Assembly: GCA_036346375.1 (NCBI GenBank)
Contig: CM070511.1
Location: forward strand, 3,224,001-3,288,000
Origin: Guadua angustifolia
Taxonomy: Eukaryota; Streptophyta; Magnoliopsida; Poales; Poaceae
DNA: 64,000 nucleotides
Direction: 5' to 3'
Numbering within the stretch: position 1 is the stretch's first letter; every line of letters begins with the position of its first letter. Position numbers and translations under genes: made by a program. Positions 1-11,382 of the stretch are shown here, piece by piece. The notes under the pieces were generated by a model. That model had not been told where the DNA came from, searched no databases, and was given only the letters and a program-made list of their open reading frames with translations.

Positions 1-540
1 GCAATGAAGTGGGCATTGGCATGTGTTGCATAAATGCAAACCCGGGGTGGGAAATGATTTGGACCGAGGCAAGTGGCAAGAAGGCTTTGTGCTAGGTGGG
101 CCTGTGTGGCAACGGGATGTATTAAAGGTTGTAAAGGCTGTGTGCCGAGAATTGTAAAATGGATGTCTTGCCCAGGACAGTTAAGGACTTCACCTTGCGA
201 GCCTTTGAACTGAGTTTCTCGTACAACCACTTGTCCGGAATGGGGCGGACCTAGTTTAGTAGGTCTCTAATATCTTTCCTTTGACACCTCGGGCATAGTT
301 ACACAAAAATGTAACCGTATGGGGGCGTGCACTGTACTCTGCTTGGTACCCATCCAACTGTATTTGTCTGTTCTAAACTTTGGCTCTGTGTGAGGGAAGT
401 GTTAGAAAGGCAATACTGGTGAGGTTCACTGGTTAAGTGTTAGTCTCCAAAAGACTTTGTTGCAATCAATCCCCTGTGTGGTGAGCGACTGTATCCTGTG
501 GGTAAACACTACACCATGACACAATATTACCGTCAGATGG

Positions 541-745
541 CTGTCGGGAATAATCAGTGATCACCAACAAACTATCTGTCGGCAAATTTACGCAACAGAC
601 TATATGTCGGTAATACTTCTTTCAGGGTCAGATTGTCTGTTGGCAATTATACATGTATTAAGGACTGATTATGTGTCGGTAAATATCGTATTATGGATCA
701 AACAGTCCGTCAGTAAAAATGTCATAACAGACAATGTGTCGGCAA
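541..745. repeat. Left subterminal repeats of the CACTA element
   Basis: Short degenerate copies of TGTCGGYAA/TGTTGGCAA recur about every 30-40 bases (for example near 548, 608, 640, 676, 709 and 736). They are usually preceded by ACAGACTAT or a similar string. These match in kind the right-end array and are the likely transposase-binding sites. Confidence 0.75.
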
Positions 746-1145
746 ATATCTAGAAGCGAAAAAATATATTAATTGGCTGATCAGAGGAGCGCGTGGTAAA
801 ATTCGGTGGGAGAACGAATGACTGCTAGGGTTTCCACTGTACGCACGGCTCCTTCCCCCGAAATCCCCAAATCCCACTCTATCACGCGCGCCACTTTCCC
901 CTGAAATCCCCAAATTCCATTCCATCACACGCCTCCTTCCCGTCGCCCCCCCCAGCCTCCCGCCCTGCCCTTGCCACCGCCCCATGACTTCACCTTGTCG
1001 CCGCCCCCACGCGCCTCCTTCCCCTTGCCGCCGCCGCCCATGCCCCCCACGCCTCCTTTCCCGTCGCCGCCTGGCTAAGGCTATAATTACCTCTACCGAC
1101 CCAAGTACCATAGTGGGAGATCGGCGTCTTGGGCGGAATATTATG

Positions 1146-1257
1146 AAGTTGTCGTCATTGTTCCGTTAAAAGAGATGTTTTGCTGCCACGTCCATACGAT
1201 GATATGCAAAATATAGGTGATGCTCACAAGCCGCCCATTGCATGGCCATACAAGAGG
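1146..1257 (+). pseudogene. Possible remnant of a CACTA-encoded protein tail
   Basis: With one frame change near 1175, the translation has the form EVVVIVPLKE...LPRPYDDMQNIGDAH...PIAWPYKR. The pattern of an aspartate/glycine stretch followed by [IV]AWP and basic residues resembles the tail of the second ORF protein of plant CACTA elements. The match is from memory and short, the reading frame is broken, and no flanking transposase sequence is visible. It could be chance. Confidence 0.3.
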
Positions 1258-1803
1258 TAATAACCTACACTACACAATATTTCCATTTTCATGATTGTAA
1301 TGGTTGGACTTTAGTTACTAATTAATGATAATTTTGATAGATGAAGGAAATCAACAAGCCAGTGGCATCCCAGAATGCAGGTATTTCTTGTGATAATTAA
1401 TAGTGCGATTTATTATTAATTAACTATGAAGGGTCAAATGTTAGCTAGATGCATGATCTGCTCACATGTGAATCTTCTCTATTTTTGTTGCTAGTGGGAT
1501 GTCCTTTACTGTATGGAACATGCACTATGATCTAGAATGTTGAATCAATATATGAAAATGTTAGCTAGATGGAAAAAAAAGGAAACTAGAGTAACATGTA
1601 TGATACTTTTGGATTGTTTATACAATCTTTTTCCAAATTCTCTATGTTATTAAACATACAGAACCTCTGAATATTCCTGTAATCTATTCCCACAGACCCC
1701 ATTGGATGGAAAAACATATATAGACCCAAATGTCAACCTACAAAGTGATAAAACAGCAAGAAACTAGCAGCATAGAAGTTTAGCAGTTACCAGTACATGA
1801 AAC

Positions 1804-2687
1804 CTAGTTCTAGCAAAGGATCAGCCTCATCAAGGATCAAAATAGCAAGATCTTCAAGCCCAAAAGAAAGGGAATTGTTTAGATGATCTATTATGCACCC
1901 AGGAGTAGCTACAACAATGTCAGGCATTGACATTAAAGCTACCTCTTATACCTGGGAAAGTAGATAGCATTTCATCAGCATGATAGTAATGAAAAAATAT
2001 CTAACAACAATAAAGGAGAACAGTAGAAGGCATGCAAACAATCACAAATACTACCATAAAAGTGAAAGGCTATAGTTGCAGATTCAACAACAGAAGTTTA
2101 TATGAATAACAAAGATCAAAGTTTACAATACAGTAGATAAGAATGGTGAGAAGGGCAGACTGGACATCAAATTTGTTAGTTCTCAATGCAATTAGTATTT
2201 AAATATTTGAATGACTATTAAGGAATCATATATTACATGATAGCAAAACAGGGCAATTGCAACAGACAAAACATTTCCTTTTTACGTTACTGTTAATTTG
2301 AGCAGTCTGACCCTATTACCAATAGTATGACAGATCTTCATTTTCACACACAATAGAAACAAATAAGTGTTTGGCAAGCAAACAAATAGAAGACAGATGG
2401 ATAACATTGACCGCCTTAAAACCAGGTTGGTTGGTACCATATGCACCCACGACTAAAATGGAATTAGAACATGGAATGCTTTCTAATACATATATGAAAA
2501 GGTTCTGTGTTTTGCAGAGAAATATTTACCACAAGAAAAAAAACTACATGGTACAGCTCAGGAAAGCTTCAACAACAAAATAAAATAGAATAAAATACAA
2601 TAGAATACCTTAGTTGAAACTCCACCAACAATGAGACAGCACCTGATATCAGCAAATTGGGCTAATTTCTCGATCATACTATGGACC
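1804..2687 (-). pseudogene. Captured DEAD-box RNA helicase gene fragment (RH28-like), two exons and an intron
   Basis: On the minus strand, 2687-2609 encodes VHSMIEKLAQFADIRCCLIV and a GGVSTK continuation. It ends at a canonical splice donor (AAG|GTAT). After an intron of about 657 bp with a CCCAG acceptor, 1951-1804 continues with MPDIVVATPG (motif Ib), then LEDLAILILDEAD (the DEAD box, Walker B). The exons follow each other exactly as in plant RH28-type ATP-dependent RNA helicases. There is an in-frame TAA at the second codon of the downstream exon, where the family has glutamine. The fragment sits inside the CACTA element, opposite to the plus strand. It lacks the Q motif, motif I and the whole second helicase domain, so it is a transduplicated fragment and not a functional gene. 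Confidence 0.85.
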
Positions 2688-2699
2688 CTGCATTTATAG

Positions 2700-3993
2700 G
2701 AGTATGAATGTTAAGCTGAAAATTGGTGTTAAAACTTAAAAATACTGTAATAATATTGATAAGCACTAAAATGTAATAAACATTGTCATGTTGTTATCAT
2801 TAAGCTAATTTGCTATAAGCAATGCTGCACAAGTTTGCAATTAGAATAGGAGGCAACTTATATCTGATTTGCAAATATGTAAGATTGAATCAACATTTTC
2901 ACGAGGCTTGATGGCTTCAACTTGAATAAATGAATGTGATGGTTGCTGGAATTGTGCACATGACTTGTTATTAGGTAACTAACTTAGGAAGCAATCAGCC
3001 CATGGAAGCTTCTTCCTGTCTTCTTTTCCTTTTGGTTTTTGTTCTGATTACCTGGGACAAATGTGAGACAATACCACTGTTTCCAATTGATCAATTGCCG
3101 TGTATGAAAGAAGGAAAGGAACATGCAGGATCAGTTGTGCAAATAATTAGAGCAAGCATGACAATACATCCTAAATTCCCAGTGTCATGAATTAATACAC
3201 ACATTGATTGATGGTTCCAGCTGACAGGGATCAGTTAGGCCATGGACCGAAGTCAATAGATTAAGTCAGGCTGTTGGGCAATAAAAATCAAAAGAACGGG
3301 AGCACCAGATTAATTGGTCATGTGGTACTCCTTAATTACTTGATGAACTGGAGGCAGTGTACTGTATGTTTCACCTGCTTAAGTTACCTAATTGCTTCCA
3401 TGGAAAGTCCCTGCAATCTCCCTGTTGAGTGGAAATGAATGTTTTTTTTCTCAAATATTGCTGCAACTTTTGCTACTATTGTTGTTTCAATTACTAATGA
3501 CAAGGAAGTAAATTTGGATGTGTCCTTTTTGCAGGCAAAATTGGAACGACCTAGGAAGTTGGGGTTAACATCATGCCAAACGATATAGATGCTTTTGTTT
3601 AGAACTAGTTGCATGTACGCTAAGTGATTATTTTGTATATGTAAAACCAGATGTGGGTGGAAGATAGTTTACCTTGGCTTTAAAGATCAACACGGTTGTA
3701 TTTTGTAAAGGACTGATGGTTAACTCTAGGACCTCTATGGCTTTTGGAGAAGGGTTTATTAGCTATGTGTATATGAATTAGATCAATGAATGCGAATTGC
3801 GATGGACAAATTTGTATATTCTAGTTGAATGAACTTGAACTATGTTGAATAGATGTGTTAATTGAATCATTTTCCACTGTGTCATGTACTATCATTTTTT
3901 ATAAGACATGCATGGTTTCGAGACTATTATTAGTCATTAGTATCCTGTCGTGGAATGTTTCAGACAATTGAATGTTGTTTCAGGCAGTAGAGT
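2700..3993. other. CACTA interior without an identifiable gene
   Basis: AT-rich sequence. A 62-codon ORF at 3002-3190 starts with a hydrophobic, signal-peptide-like stretch but resembles nothing I know and has no other support. Some of this segment may be further intron of the captured helicase gene, since it lies upstream of the first captured exon in that gene's orientation. I found no further helicase exon. Confidence 0.4.
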
Positions 3994-3997
3994 GTGG

Positions 3998-4400
3998 TTT
4001 CAGACTATCTGTCGGCATTTATAATTTTTAGTTTCAGCTATCTGTCGGCATTTATCATTTGTTTGGTTTCAAACTATCTGTCGGCATTTACCATTTTTTT
4101 GGTTTCAAACGATCTGTCGGCATTTATCATTTCAGGTTTCAAACCATCTGTCGGCATTTATCATTTAAGGTTTCAAACCATCTGTCGGCATTTATCCTTT
4201 AAGGTTGCAAACTATCTGTCGGCATTTATAATTTTAGGTTGCAAACTATCTGTCGGCATTTATAATTTAAGGTTTCAAACTATCTGTCGGCAAAAATATT
4301 TCTGTCGGTAAATGTTTTTCCCGACAGGACTTCTTCCGACTGGAGTTTTCTGTCAGGAAAACTTTTACCGACAGATAATTCGTCATATTAAGTGGGTTTT
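3998..4400. repeat. Right subterminal repeat array of the CACTA element
   Basis: Nine near-tandem copies of a unit of about 30 bp with the core CTATCTGTCGGCATTTAT run from about 4000 to 4290. They are followed by diverged or inverted copies (CCGACAG, CTGTCAGG, CCGACAGAT) up to 4410. The copies vary mainly in the spacer (ATTTAAGGTTTCAAAC). Dense subterminal repeats next to the terminal inverted repeat are typical of CACTA elements. Long ORFs here (for example 3994-4311) are only the repeat read as protein. Confidence 0.85.
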
Positions 4401-5137
4401 GCCGACAGATGGTCTGTTGAGGAAATTGTGTCATGGTGTAGTGAAAGTGTACAACCTCTGCAGAGTGTGTGTGTAAATCTATTCGAATAGCCGCATCCGT
4501 GGTATTGGACAATGCTCGGTGATTACAGTCAAGGGTTAGATTTTCAAAATAACAATGTGGAATGGGTGGCTGTGTGCCAAAAGACTGATGAATCAAATTA
4601 GGGCTATGTGCCAAACTCTAGGAAAAGAATTGAGAAATCAATTATTATTAACATTGGTTTTACGGCTTTTTATCTAATAGGATTACCTGTTAAAAAGAAA
4701 TGCCGCTTTATGCAAATTAGCCAAGTAAGCCTTTCCTTTGGAATAAGCCCTGCATGTAGTAATAGAATTGCATTGTGCATGACTTGTTGAGTATGTTGTA
4801 TACTCACCCTTGCTTCAACAACAACCTCAGAAGAAGGAGCTATGCCAACGTGGGAAGAGGAGTTCACCGATGGTCAGGAGGATTAGGGTTCCATTACCGT
4901 ACTTTTGCTTCCGCTAAATGAACTTGATACTGTTGTTATTTATCGCCCTGCGTGGCGAGTTATTGTAAGGTGACCATAAGGTCATGTAACTCAATTATAT
5001 TATGCTTGAAGTACTTTATTATTTATTTCATTGTGTATGATTGTGGTACTTCAACTTTGTTATCTGTGTGTACTAGCATGATCTGGACTAGTCTGAGAAT
5101 ACCTGAAGGGCAGGATTTGCAGATTCGGTGCCCGACA

Positions 5138-5975
5138 AAGTGGTTCTCGACAGCGCTTCCAACCTTCGCAGGCCAGTAGGACACCTGTTCAAGAAGCACC
5201 CCGTACTCCTAATTTCGGACTGCGCCCAGTTGCACAAGGACCCTAACATAGTGCCAGTGCTCAACCTCAGAAAGGGAACTCAAATGTAGCAGGAATTCAG
5301 TGTTTTCACTGCCATCAGATGGGACACTATGCTAACAATTGTCCCCAAAAATGCCAGCCAGTGACCCCCTGTGCCATTCAACTTGGGATCCAATTCTACC
5401 AAAGCATCAACGCAAGGGCAAGGTCATGGAGCACCTCAGACCCCAAGAGCTCCGCAATCTTTTGGAAGAGGATGTGTCAACCACGTGACTGCAAAGGAAG
5501 CTCAGGATGCACCAGATGTGGTTTTGGGTAAGTTCCTAGTAAACTCAATACATGCCTCAACATTATTTGATTCTGGAGCATCGCATGCTTTTATATCGAA
5601 GAATTTTGTTGAACAATTTAGTTGAGAAACATTTACCCTTAAGAGCCCATGATAGTTCAATCACTTGGGAAAGATATGAAAACTAATTCAGTGGGTCCAA
5701 GTGCAACTATAAAAATCAATGGGGTAGAATTCCTAGCAAATTTTATCATTGGATTCAAAAGGAATAGATGTCATCCTAGGGATGGACTAGTTAACCAAAT
5801 ATAAAGGTCAGATAGATTGTGCCAGTAGAGCCATCACCCTCACTAATTCAGAAGGCATTCGAGTGGAGTATATGCTTGATGAGTCTTCAAGTGAAAAGTG
5901 TACTTTGAATAGATTGGAGGAAACAACATTGGAAAGTGTGCCCATGATAAAAGAATAGCCAGATGTATTCCCTGA
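5138..5975 (+). pseudogene. Element G: C-terminal gag and protease remnant
   Basis: Reading with frame changes, the segment gives a Gag tail with a CCHC zinc knuckle at 5301-5342 (CFHCHQMGHYANNC). A serine/proline-rich linker follows, then G-x-VNHVTAKEAQ and the aspartic protease core LFDSGASHAF (about 5567-5596), with the DSG catalytic triad intact. The ORF stops at 5623-5625 and the rest of protease runs in broken frames to the reverse transcriptase start. The upstream part of gag is missing because an LTR ends at 5137. Motifs place it in the Tekay/Del chromovirus clade. Protease would process the Gag-Pol polyprotein. Confidence 0.8.
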
Positions 5976-8827
5976 GGAATTGCCAGGCATGCCGCTTGAT
6001 CGGGATGTAGAGTTCATCATAGAACTAGTCCTTGATACGGCTCCTATTTCCAAGAGACCCTACCGCATACCAACCAATGAACTCACTAAGATGAAGAAAC
6101 AGATTGAGGTGTTGCAAGAAAAAGAATTCATTCGTCCAAGTTCATCACCTTGGGGAGCGCCAGTTCTTTTTGTAAAGAAGAAGGATATTAGTTTGCCCTT
6201 GTGTGTGGACTATAGAGCCCTGAATGAAGTCACAATCAAGAATAAGTATCTGTTGCCTAGGATTGATGACTTGTTTAATCATTTGAAAGGAGCTTGTATT
6301 TTCTCCGAGATCGATCTTCGATCTGGATACCATCAGTTGAAAATAAGGTCACAAGATATTCCGAAGACAGCTTTTGCCACCCGTTATGGACTCTATGAGT
6401 TTACAGCTATGCCTTTTGGTCTAACCAATGCACCAGCTTATTTCATGAATCTGATGAATAAAGTGTTTATCGAGTACCTAGACAAGTTTCTGGTGGTATT
6501 CATAGATGACATTCTTGTCTATTCTAGAGATAAAACAGAACATGAAAGACATTTGAGGATGGTGTTAGAAAAGCTCAGAAATCATCAGTTATATGCTAAG
6601 TTCAATAAGTGTGAGTTTTGATTAAAAGAAGTTTCTTTCTTGGGACATATAATTTTTGCTGGAGGTGTCTTAGTAGACCTTGAAAAAGTGAAAGGTGTGC
6701 TTGATTGGAGGAAACCCAAGTCAATGCCTGATATCAGGAGTTTCCTTGGTTTAGCGGGATACTACCGAAGATTCATAGAAGGATTCTCAAAAATTGCAAG
6801 ACCGCTTACCCAGTTGTTGAAGAAGGTGAAGAAGTTTGAATGGACTAAAGCCTGTGAGGAAAGTTTTTAGAAATTAAAGAAAAGATTGACTACAGCCCTA
6901 GTGCTCATTTTGCCGGATATTCGGAAAGACTTTGAGATTTTCTATGATACTTCAAGACAAGGTCTTGGATGTGTCTTGATGCAAGAAGGTAAAGTAGTTG
7001 CATACGCCTCATAGTAATTGTGACCACATGAGGAAAACTATCCAATCCACGACTTAGAAATGGCTATAGTTATGCATGCACTAAAGTTATGGTGGTATTA
7101 ACTCATTGGGAGTCGTTGTGAGATTTTCACCGACCATAAGAGTTTAAAGTATATCTTCACTCAAGCAGACCTCAACCTGAGACAAAGAAGATGGTTGGAG
7201 TTAATCAAGGATTATGATGTTGGAATGTAGTTGCCGATGCCTTAAGCTAAAAGAGCTACTCAATAATTTGATGATTAAAGAAGGACAACCTACTCTTCAC
7301 AAGGAGTTTCAACGTTTGAATTTGGAGCTAGTGGAGGAAGGTTCTGTTGCTACTTTAGAGATTCAAACAACCCTGGTTGATCAGATAAAAAAGATGCAAA
7401 AATCAGATAAAGAAGCTGCTAAGATCATTGATAGAATAAAGGAAGGTAAAGCCCTAGGATCTTCAGAAGATAAAGAAGGAACAGTTTGGCTTAGAAAAAG
7501 TATTTATGTGCCGAATCAACAAGAAATCAAGCAGTTGATATTAAAGGAGGCACATGAGTCGGCATCCTCAATTCATCTAGGTAATACTAAGATGTATCAT
7601 GATCTTCGAGGTATATATTGGTGGCCAAGGATGAGAAAGGAAATTGCAGAGTACATAGTCATGTGTGATGTATGCCAGCAAGTTAAAGCTGAACATCAAA
7701 GACCCACAGGATTGATGCAACCATTAAAGGTACCTGAATGGAAGTGGGAAGAAATTGAAATGGACTTTATTACAGGACTTCTAAGGACCAGATTAGGTCA
7801 TGACTCAATATGGGTTGTAGTGGATCGATTGACAAAAGTTGCACATTTTATTCCTGTGAGAACAACCTATCAAAGAGATAAACTCACAGAGCTGTATATG
7901 TCAAGGATTATGTGTTTGCATGGTGTGCCAAAGAGGATTGTTTCAAATCGAGGCACACAATTCACATCAAGATTCTGGCAAAAGTTGCAAGAAGTATTGG
8001 GTACCAATATGAATTTTAGCACTGCTTATCACCCTCAGACTAATGAACAGACTGAGCGGGTGAATCAGATTCTCGAGGATATGTTGAGGTCTTGTGTATT
8101 CAATTCCACAAGTTGGGATCAAAGTTTACCTTATGTGGAATTCTTATATAATAATAGTTATCAAGTAAGTTTACAGATGTCACCGTTTGAAGCCCTATAT
8201 GGAAGAAAGTGCAGAACACCTCTTTGTTGGAATGAAATAGGAGATCTCCAAGTCTTCGGTCCTGATATTCTGCAAAAGGCTGAAGAACATGTAAAAATGA
8301 TCCAAGAAATGCTAAGAACAGCGCATTCTAGGCAAAAGAGTTATGTTGATAACCGTCAAAGAGAGTTAACCTTTGCGCCTAGTGACTATGTGTACCTAAA
8401 AGTCTCACCGCTCAAAGGGATGCGTCGATTCCAAGTTCGTGGAAGTTAGCACCAAGATTCATTAGACCGTTCTCAATCCTAGCTAGAAGTGGAGAAGTGT
8501 CTTATCAGATGGAGCTGCCACTGTGGTTGTCAAATGTGCACAATGTGTTCCATGTGTTACAGTTGAAAAAGTGCCTCAGAGTGCCAGAAGAACAGATGTA
8601 GATTGAGAATGTTGAGCTACAAGAAGATCTCACCTACCCAGAGTATCCGATCAGAATTCTAGATGAAGCAGAGCGCAGAATAAGAAATAAGACGATCAAA
8701 TTTTGCAAGGTTCAGTAGAGCAACCATTCAGAAAAAGAAGCAAATTGGGAGCGCATAGACGATCTTAGAATGGAGACCCCAAACTTTTTCCCTGATCTGT
8801 CCAAATCTCGGGGTCAAGATTTCTTTT
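5976..8827 (+). pseudogene. Element G: pol (RT, RNase H, integrase, chromodomain), inactivated
   Basis: Reverse transcriptase runs from about 5980, with LPLCVDYRALN, LTNAPAYFMNLMNKVF and the catalytic FIDD (about 6502-6513). RNase H is interrupted by stops near 6619, 6868, 7012 and 7100. The longest open stretch, 7214-8449, contains the integrase zinc finger (H...H...CDVC), a first catalytic Asp in MDFITGL, and the GPY/F region. The second catalytic Asp of the DDE triad is replaced by Asn (VSNRGTQF, about 7942). A chromodomain-like tail (IKFCKVQ-stop-SNHSEKEANWE) ends just before the polypurine tract. Several stops look like C-to-T changes. The element cannot supply its own enzymes. Confidence 0.9.
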
Positions 8828-8837
8828 AGGGGGGAGG
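8828..8837 (+). other. Polypurine tract of element G
   Basis: AGGGGGGAGG lies two bases before the TG of the LTR that starts at 8840. It is the plus-strand DNA priming site and confirms that this LTR is the 3' LTR of the pol unit to its left. Confidence 0.9.
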
Positions 8838-8839
8838 TT

Positions 8840-9852
8840 TGTAATATCCCAAAAATTGAGTCTTCAAATGTTTAAATTCGAAAAATGAACCATTTGCATT
8901 TTTGGAATTAAATAAAGCTTAATTTAAATTTTCTATTAATAAAAAGATTTAATTTAACTAATCTATCCATCAAACAAAAGATTTCTAGTTTTAGTTGGGT
9001 TTATTGTACTTCAAGGAATTGTTTTATATTTTTGGAGATTTTTCTGAATTTATTTGCTTTTTATTTGAATTTATATGCTTTTATTCAAATTTCTGGAGAT
9101 TTTCTAAAATTCAAAAAATGATCTTTATTTTAGAAAATATCTTTGGGCCGACTTCTTCCTCGGCACGTCCCTAATTTCCACGTCGGCCCGTTCTTGTTCG
9201 GCCAGCTCCGGTCCGCTCCGCCGCCCACGCCTCGGCCCAGCTCTGCCTGCCCACGCCCCGACCCAACCTGCGTCGCGTCGCCTCAGTTGTGTCGCCAAAA
9301 CCCTAGCGTGATGCTCGTTGGATCCATCTCAGGAGCTCCAGATTGTGCCACGCAGGCCTCGCCCTCTTGGCCGTTCGATCGGCGCCGCATGGACGTCAAG
9401 CGTCGCGCCACGTCGCTCCATCGTCTCCACGCCGGACTCCGCCACCGCTCGAATCGCCCGCACGCACTGTCGCATTTTCCACGCCTGTCACGCCGTATCC
9501 GGGGCGGACTCCTTGGGGATCCGTGCCTATATAACGTGCCGCACCCGTTCTTTCCACACGTTCCGAGGATCATTGCCCGTGCTTCGAGTTGCGTCATCGG
9601 GTTCCGAGCACTTCTCCACCACGTTTCTCCCTCGTCGGTGAGCCTCCACCACTGGTTGTGGTCGCATCAATTTCGCCGTGTCGCCCACATTCTTTTGCCC
9701 CTATCCTAGTTCGGTTTCACCATGTTTTTGCGCATGGTCGTGGCTGTCTTCTTCGGCTCTGGCGAGTCTATGCTGCCGCCGTGCCACGCCCGTGCCGCAT
9801 CAGCGCTCGCACCACCCCGTGTCCCCTAGTCAGCGCTGAGTCGCTTTGCACC
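8840..9852 (+). repeat. Element G shared LTR, first part
   Basis: The LTR starts TGTAATATCCCAAAAATTG directly after the polypurine tract. The first 300 bp are AT-rich; from about 9145 the sequence is GC-rich, and a TATATAA box lies at 9528-9534. The LTR is cut by element A after 9852 and continues at 58247-60289, giving a total of about 3.05 kb. Long ORFs at 9143-9709 and on the other strand are compositional artefacts of the GC-rich region; none matches a protein family I know. Confidence 0.85.
9528..9534 (+). promoter_or_regulatory. Probable LTR TATA box of element G
   Basis: TATATAA stands in a GC-rich U3 region (CCGTGCCTATATAACGTGCC), where a plant LTR promoter would be expected. No transcript evidence is available. 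Confidence 0.6.
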
Positions 9853-9939
9853 TGTCGGTGTACTTTGCACCGGGGTACCCTTTCCGCCGTAGAAGAAATA
9901 GGCCCAAGAAGCGGTTTGGCCTACTTGGCGCCTGGCGGC

Positions 9940-10420
9940 AATGGGCGAGGAGCTCTTGCGGCCCCGGCGGCGGTGGGGCGATCACGCCACCTTTCGCCGG
10001 CGAGCACACCCATGTGATGCCTGGCGGGCAGCCGGAGATCACGCCGCCCTCGGCGAGCCAGCGTGGCCCCTGGCGAGTAGGCGCGCGATGACGCCCTGCT
10101 CACCAGGCGGGTGCCTTGCATGGCGCCCTAGCGGGCAGCCGAGCGATCACGCCCTGCCCGACGGGCGAGGAGCCTGCGCGGCCCCCTAGTGAGTAGATGG
10201 GCGATCACGCCCTGCTCGTCGGGCGAGTGGCCCGTGTGGCGCCCTAGCAGGCAGCCGGGCGATCACGCCCTACCCTCCGGGCGAGGAGCCCGCGTGGCCT
10301 GCGGCGGTGGCGATTCGCATACACGCTGGCGGGCGAATGATGCTGCGGTGCCCTAGCGGGCAGTCGGGTGATCACGCCGCCACGGGCGAGGAACTCTGCG
10401 GCCCCTGGCGGTCGTGGCGA
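9940..10420 (+). repeat. Tandem repeats of about 60 bp in the LTR of element A
   Basis: Degenerate units contain GGGCGATCACGCC, then CTGCYCGCCGGGCGAG, then GAGCCYGCGTGGC. They recur about eight times with point changes and short indels. Related units (TCATGCCCTGCCCGCCGGG) appear in the 3' untranslated region of the same element at 44040-44235. ORFs across this block are repeat artefacts. Confidence 0.75.
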
Positions 10421-10890
10421 TCATGCCTTGCTCCGAGGGCGGCGGCCGCGGCGGTGCTGCTGGCGGAAGCCGGAACATCACGCCACCTTTCATTGGGCAT
10501 CGGCTATGGTGGCACGGCAAGTGGGCGGGCGTCTGGGCCCCCCTTGTCAGGCCTCAAAGGCAACCAAAGGAATGAGAGGAAGGCTTCGCCTCGAAGTTTC
10601 CCTCCCTTGGCACCTTCTGCCAGGGTTATTAATTGTGAAGGGTTCTGCTATCGACACGACGACGGCATGTCCCTCTGACGCCTCTTACCAAACCCGTCGC
10701 AGGAGCGTCATATCCCGGGCGGACCGGGCGAAGCCACGCACCGACATTAAATGAGGTTTGAAGGACGAGGCCACAGAGGCGTGTGTAACAAATGAGTCAT
10801 GGGTCAATGTGGAGGTTGGAATGATGAGTGAAGTTAATGTGTTATAGATAAGTATAGCGTCACCATCTCCACCGCCCGGGTCGGCTCGTC

Positions 10891-10898
10891 TATATAAG
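10891..10898 (+). promoter_or_regulatory. LTR TATA box of element A
   Basis: TATATAAG in GGCTCGTCTATATAAGGGCGCC, downstream of the tandem repeats and about 340 bp before the LTR end. This is the usual position for a core promoter at the U3/R border. Confidence 0.65.
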
Positions 10899-11232
10899 GG
10901 CGCCTCGGTGCATGGAGAAGGGGGGAGACGAACACAGGGGACACGAGAGAGAGGAGGACGGCACATAGACACAGATAGGACGAAGAAACCATTGTAATCT
11001 CCTTCACATTTCCTCAACAAAGAACCAGCAGGACGTAGGGCCATTACCCGAGCTGGGGGTCTGAACCTGGGTACATCGTTGTGTCCATCAGCTTGTTGAT
11101 TCCTGGGATCCATCGTTGAGAGACATTAGGGTATCTAGCCACGAAGACGCCCTCTAACGAACCATACCTTCAGTCTAGGGAGAAGTCAACCTCGTTCGTT
11201 GACGGGATCTTATCAGGTGGAATACTTCAACA

Positions 11233-11382
11233 GGGGCGCGCCAGGTAGGGGGCTAGTGGTTGGCTCATCCAGCCATCTCTTCGGTGGATTTCGGCTTCCC
11301 GTCCGAAAGGACCTCGCGTCTGGTGATGGCGAGTTCACACTCGTAGTGACAAGAGGTGGCGGAGGCTAGCAGCACCCAGAAC
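11233..11382 (+). other. Element A primer-binding site region and leader
   Basis: Immediately after the LTR end (CTTCAACA) comes GGGGCGCGCCAGGTAGGGGG, in the position and with the general form of Tat-type primer-binding sites (TGGCGCGCC-like). Which tRNA is complementary was not determined. About 150 bp of leader precede the first gag ATG. Confidence 0.5.

Larger units (their letters stand above)
507..4443. mobile_element. Non-autonomous CACTA (En/Spm) transposon with captured gene fragments
   Basis: The termini are CACTACACCATGACACAA and its inverse TTGTGTCATGGTGTAGTG, a perfect terminal inverted repeat of at least 17 bp beginning with the diagnostic CACTA. The element is flanked by a 3-bp target duplication AAA (504-506 and 4444-4446). 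Removing the element restores the GGGTAAAGTGTAC sequence found in the solo LTR near 47514-47526. Subterminal regions carry many CTGTCGGCA-type repeats, as in other CACTA elements. No TNP2-type transposase ORF is visible in the 3.9 kb, so the copy depends on an autonomous relative. The interior holds a GC-rich block (840-1080), a possible short CACTA protein remnant, and two exons of a DEAD-box helicase gene on the minus strand. Confidence 0.9.
1..5137 (+). repeat. Partial S-family Tekay LTR, split by a CACTA element
   Basis: Bases 1-506 and 4447-5137 align with the solo LTR at 44716-48243. Base 1 corresponds to about 47019, and the right end reads ...GATTCGGTGCCCGACA, ending in the CA expected of an LTR. 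The sequence that follows (from 5138) reads as chromovirus gag rather than a primer-binding site, so this LTR was inserted into the gag of element G. It is probably another solo LTR or the 3' LTR of an element lying to the left. The left end and left target duplication are outside the window, so solo versus full-length cannot be decided. The CACTA insertion at 507-4443 interrupts it. Confidence 0.8.
9853..11232 (+). repeat. 5' LTR of element A
   Basis: 1,380 bp from TGTCGGTGTACTTTGCACC to ...GGAATACTTCAACA. Its last 130 bases match 58116-58246, the surviving end of the 3' LTR. It holds a tandem GC-rich repeat block (about 9940-10420), a TATA box at 10891 and a GA-rich stretch just downstream (about 10915-10965). 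Confidence 0.88.

Noticed and set aside
722..1169. Overlapping ORFs rich in Arg, Gly and Pro on both strands
   Set aside because: They follow from a GC-rich, repeat-like block (CTCCTTCCCGTCGCC) inside the CACTA element; no domain is visible.
3002..3190. 62-codon ORF with a signal-peptide-like start
   Set aside because: Short, no recognisable mature part and no splice or promoter support; noted only as part of the CACTA interior.
3994..4311. 105-codon ORF
   Set aside because: It is the subterminal repeat CTGTCGGCATTTAT read in one frame.
9143..9709. 188-codon ORF in the G LTR
   Set aside because: GC-rich LTR sequence with no family resemblance; competing ORFs exist in other frames at the same place.
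9921..10754. Several ORFs on both strands in the LTR of element A
   Set aside because: Tandem repeats with high GC give long frames by chance.
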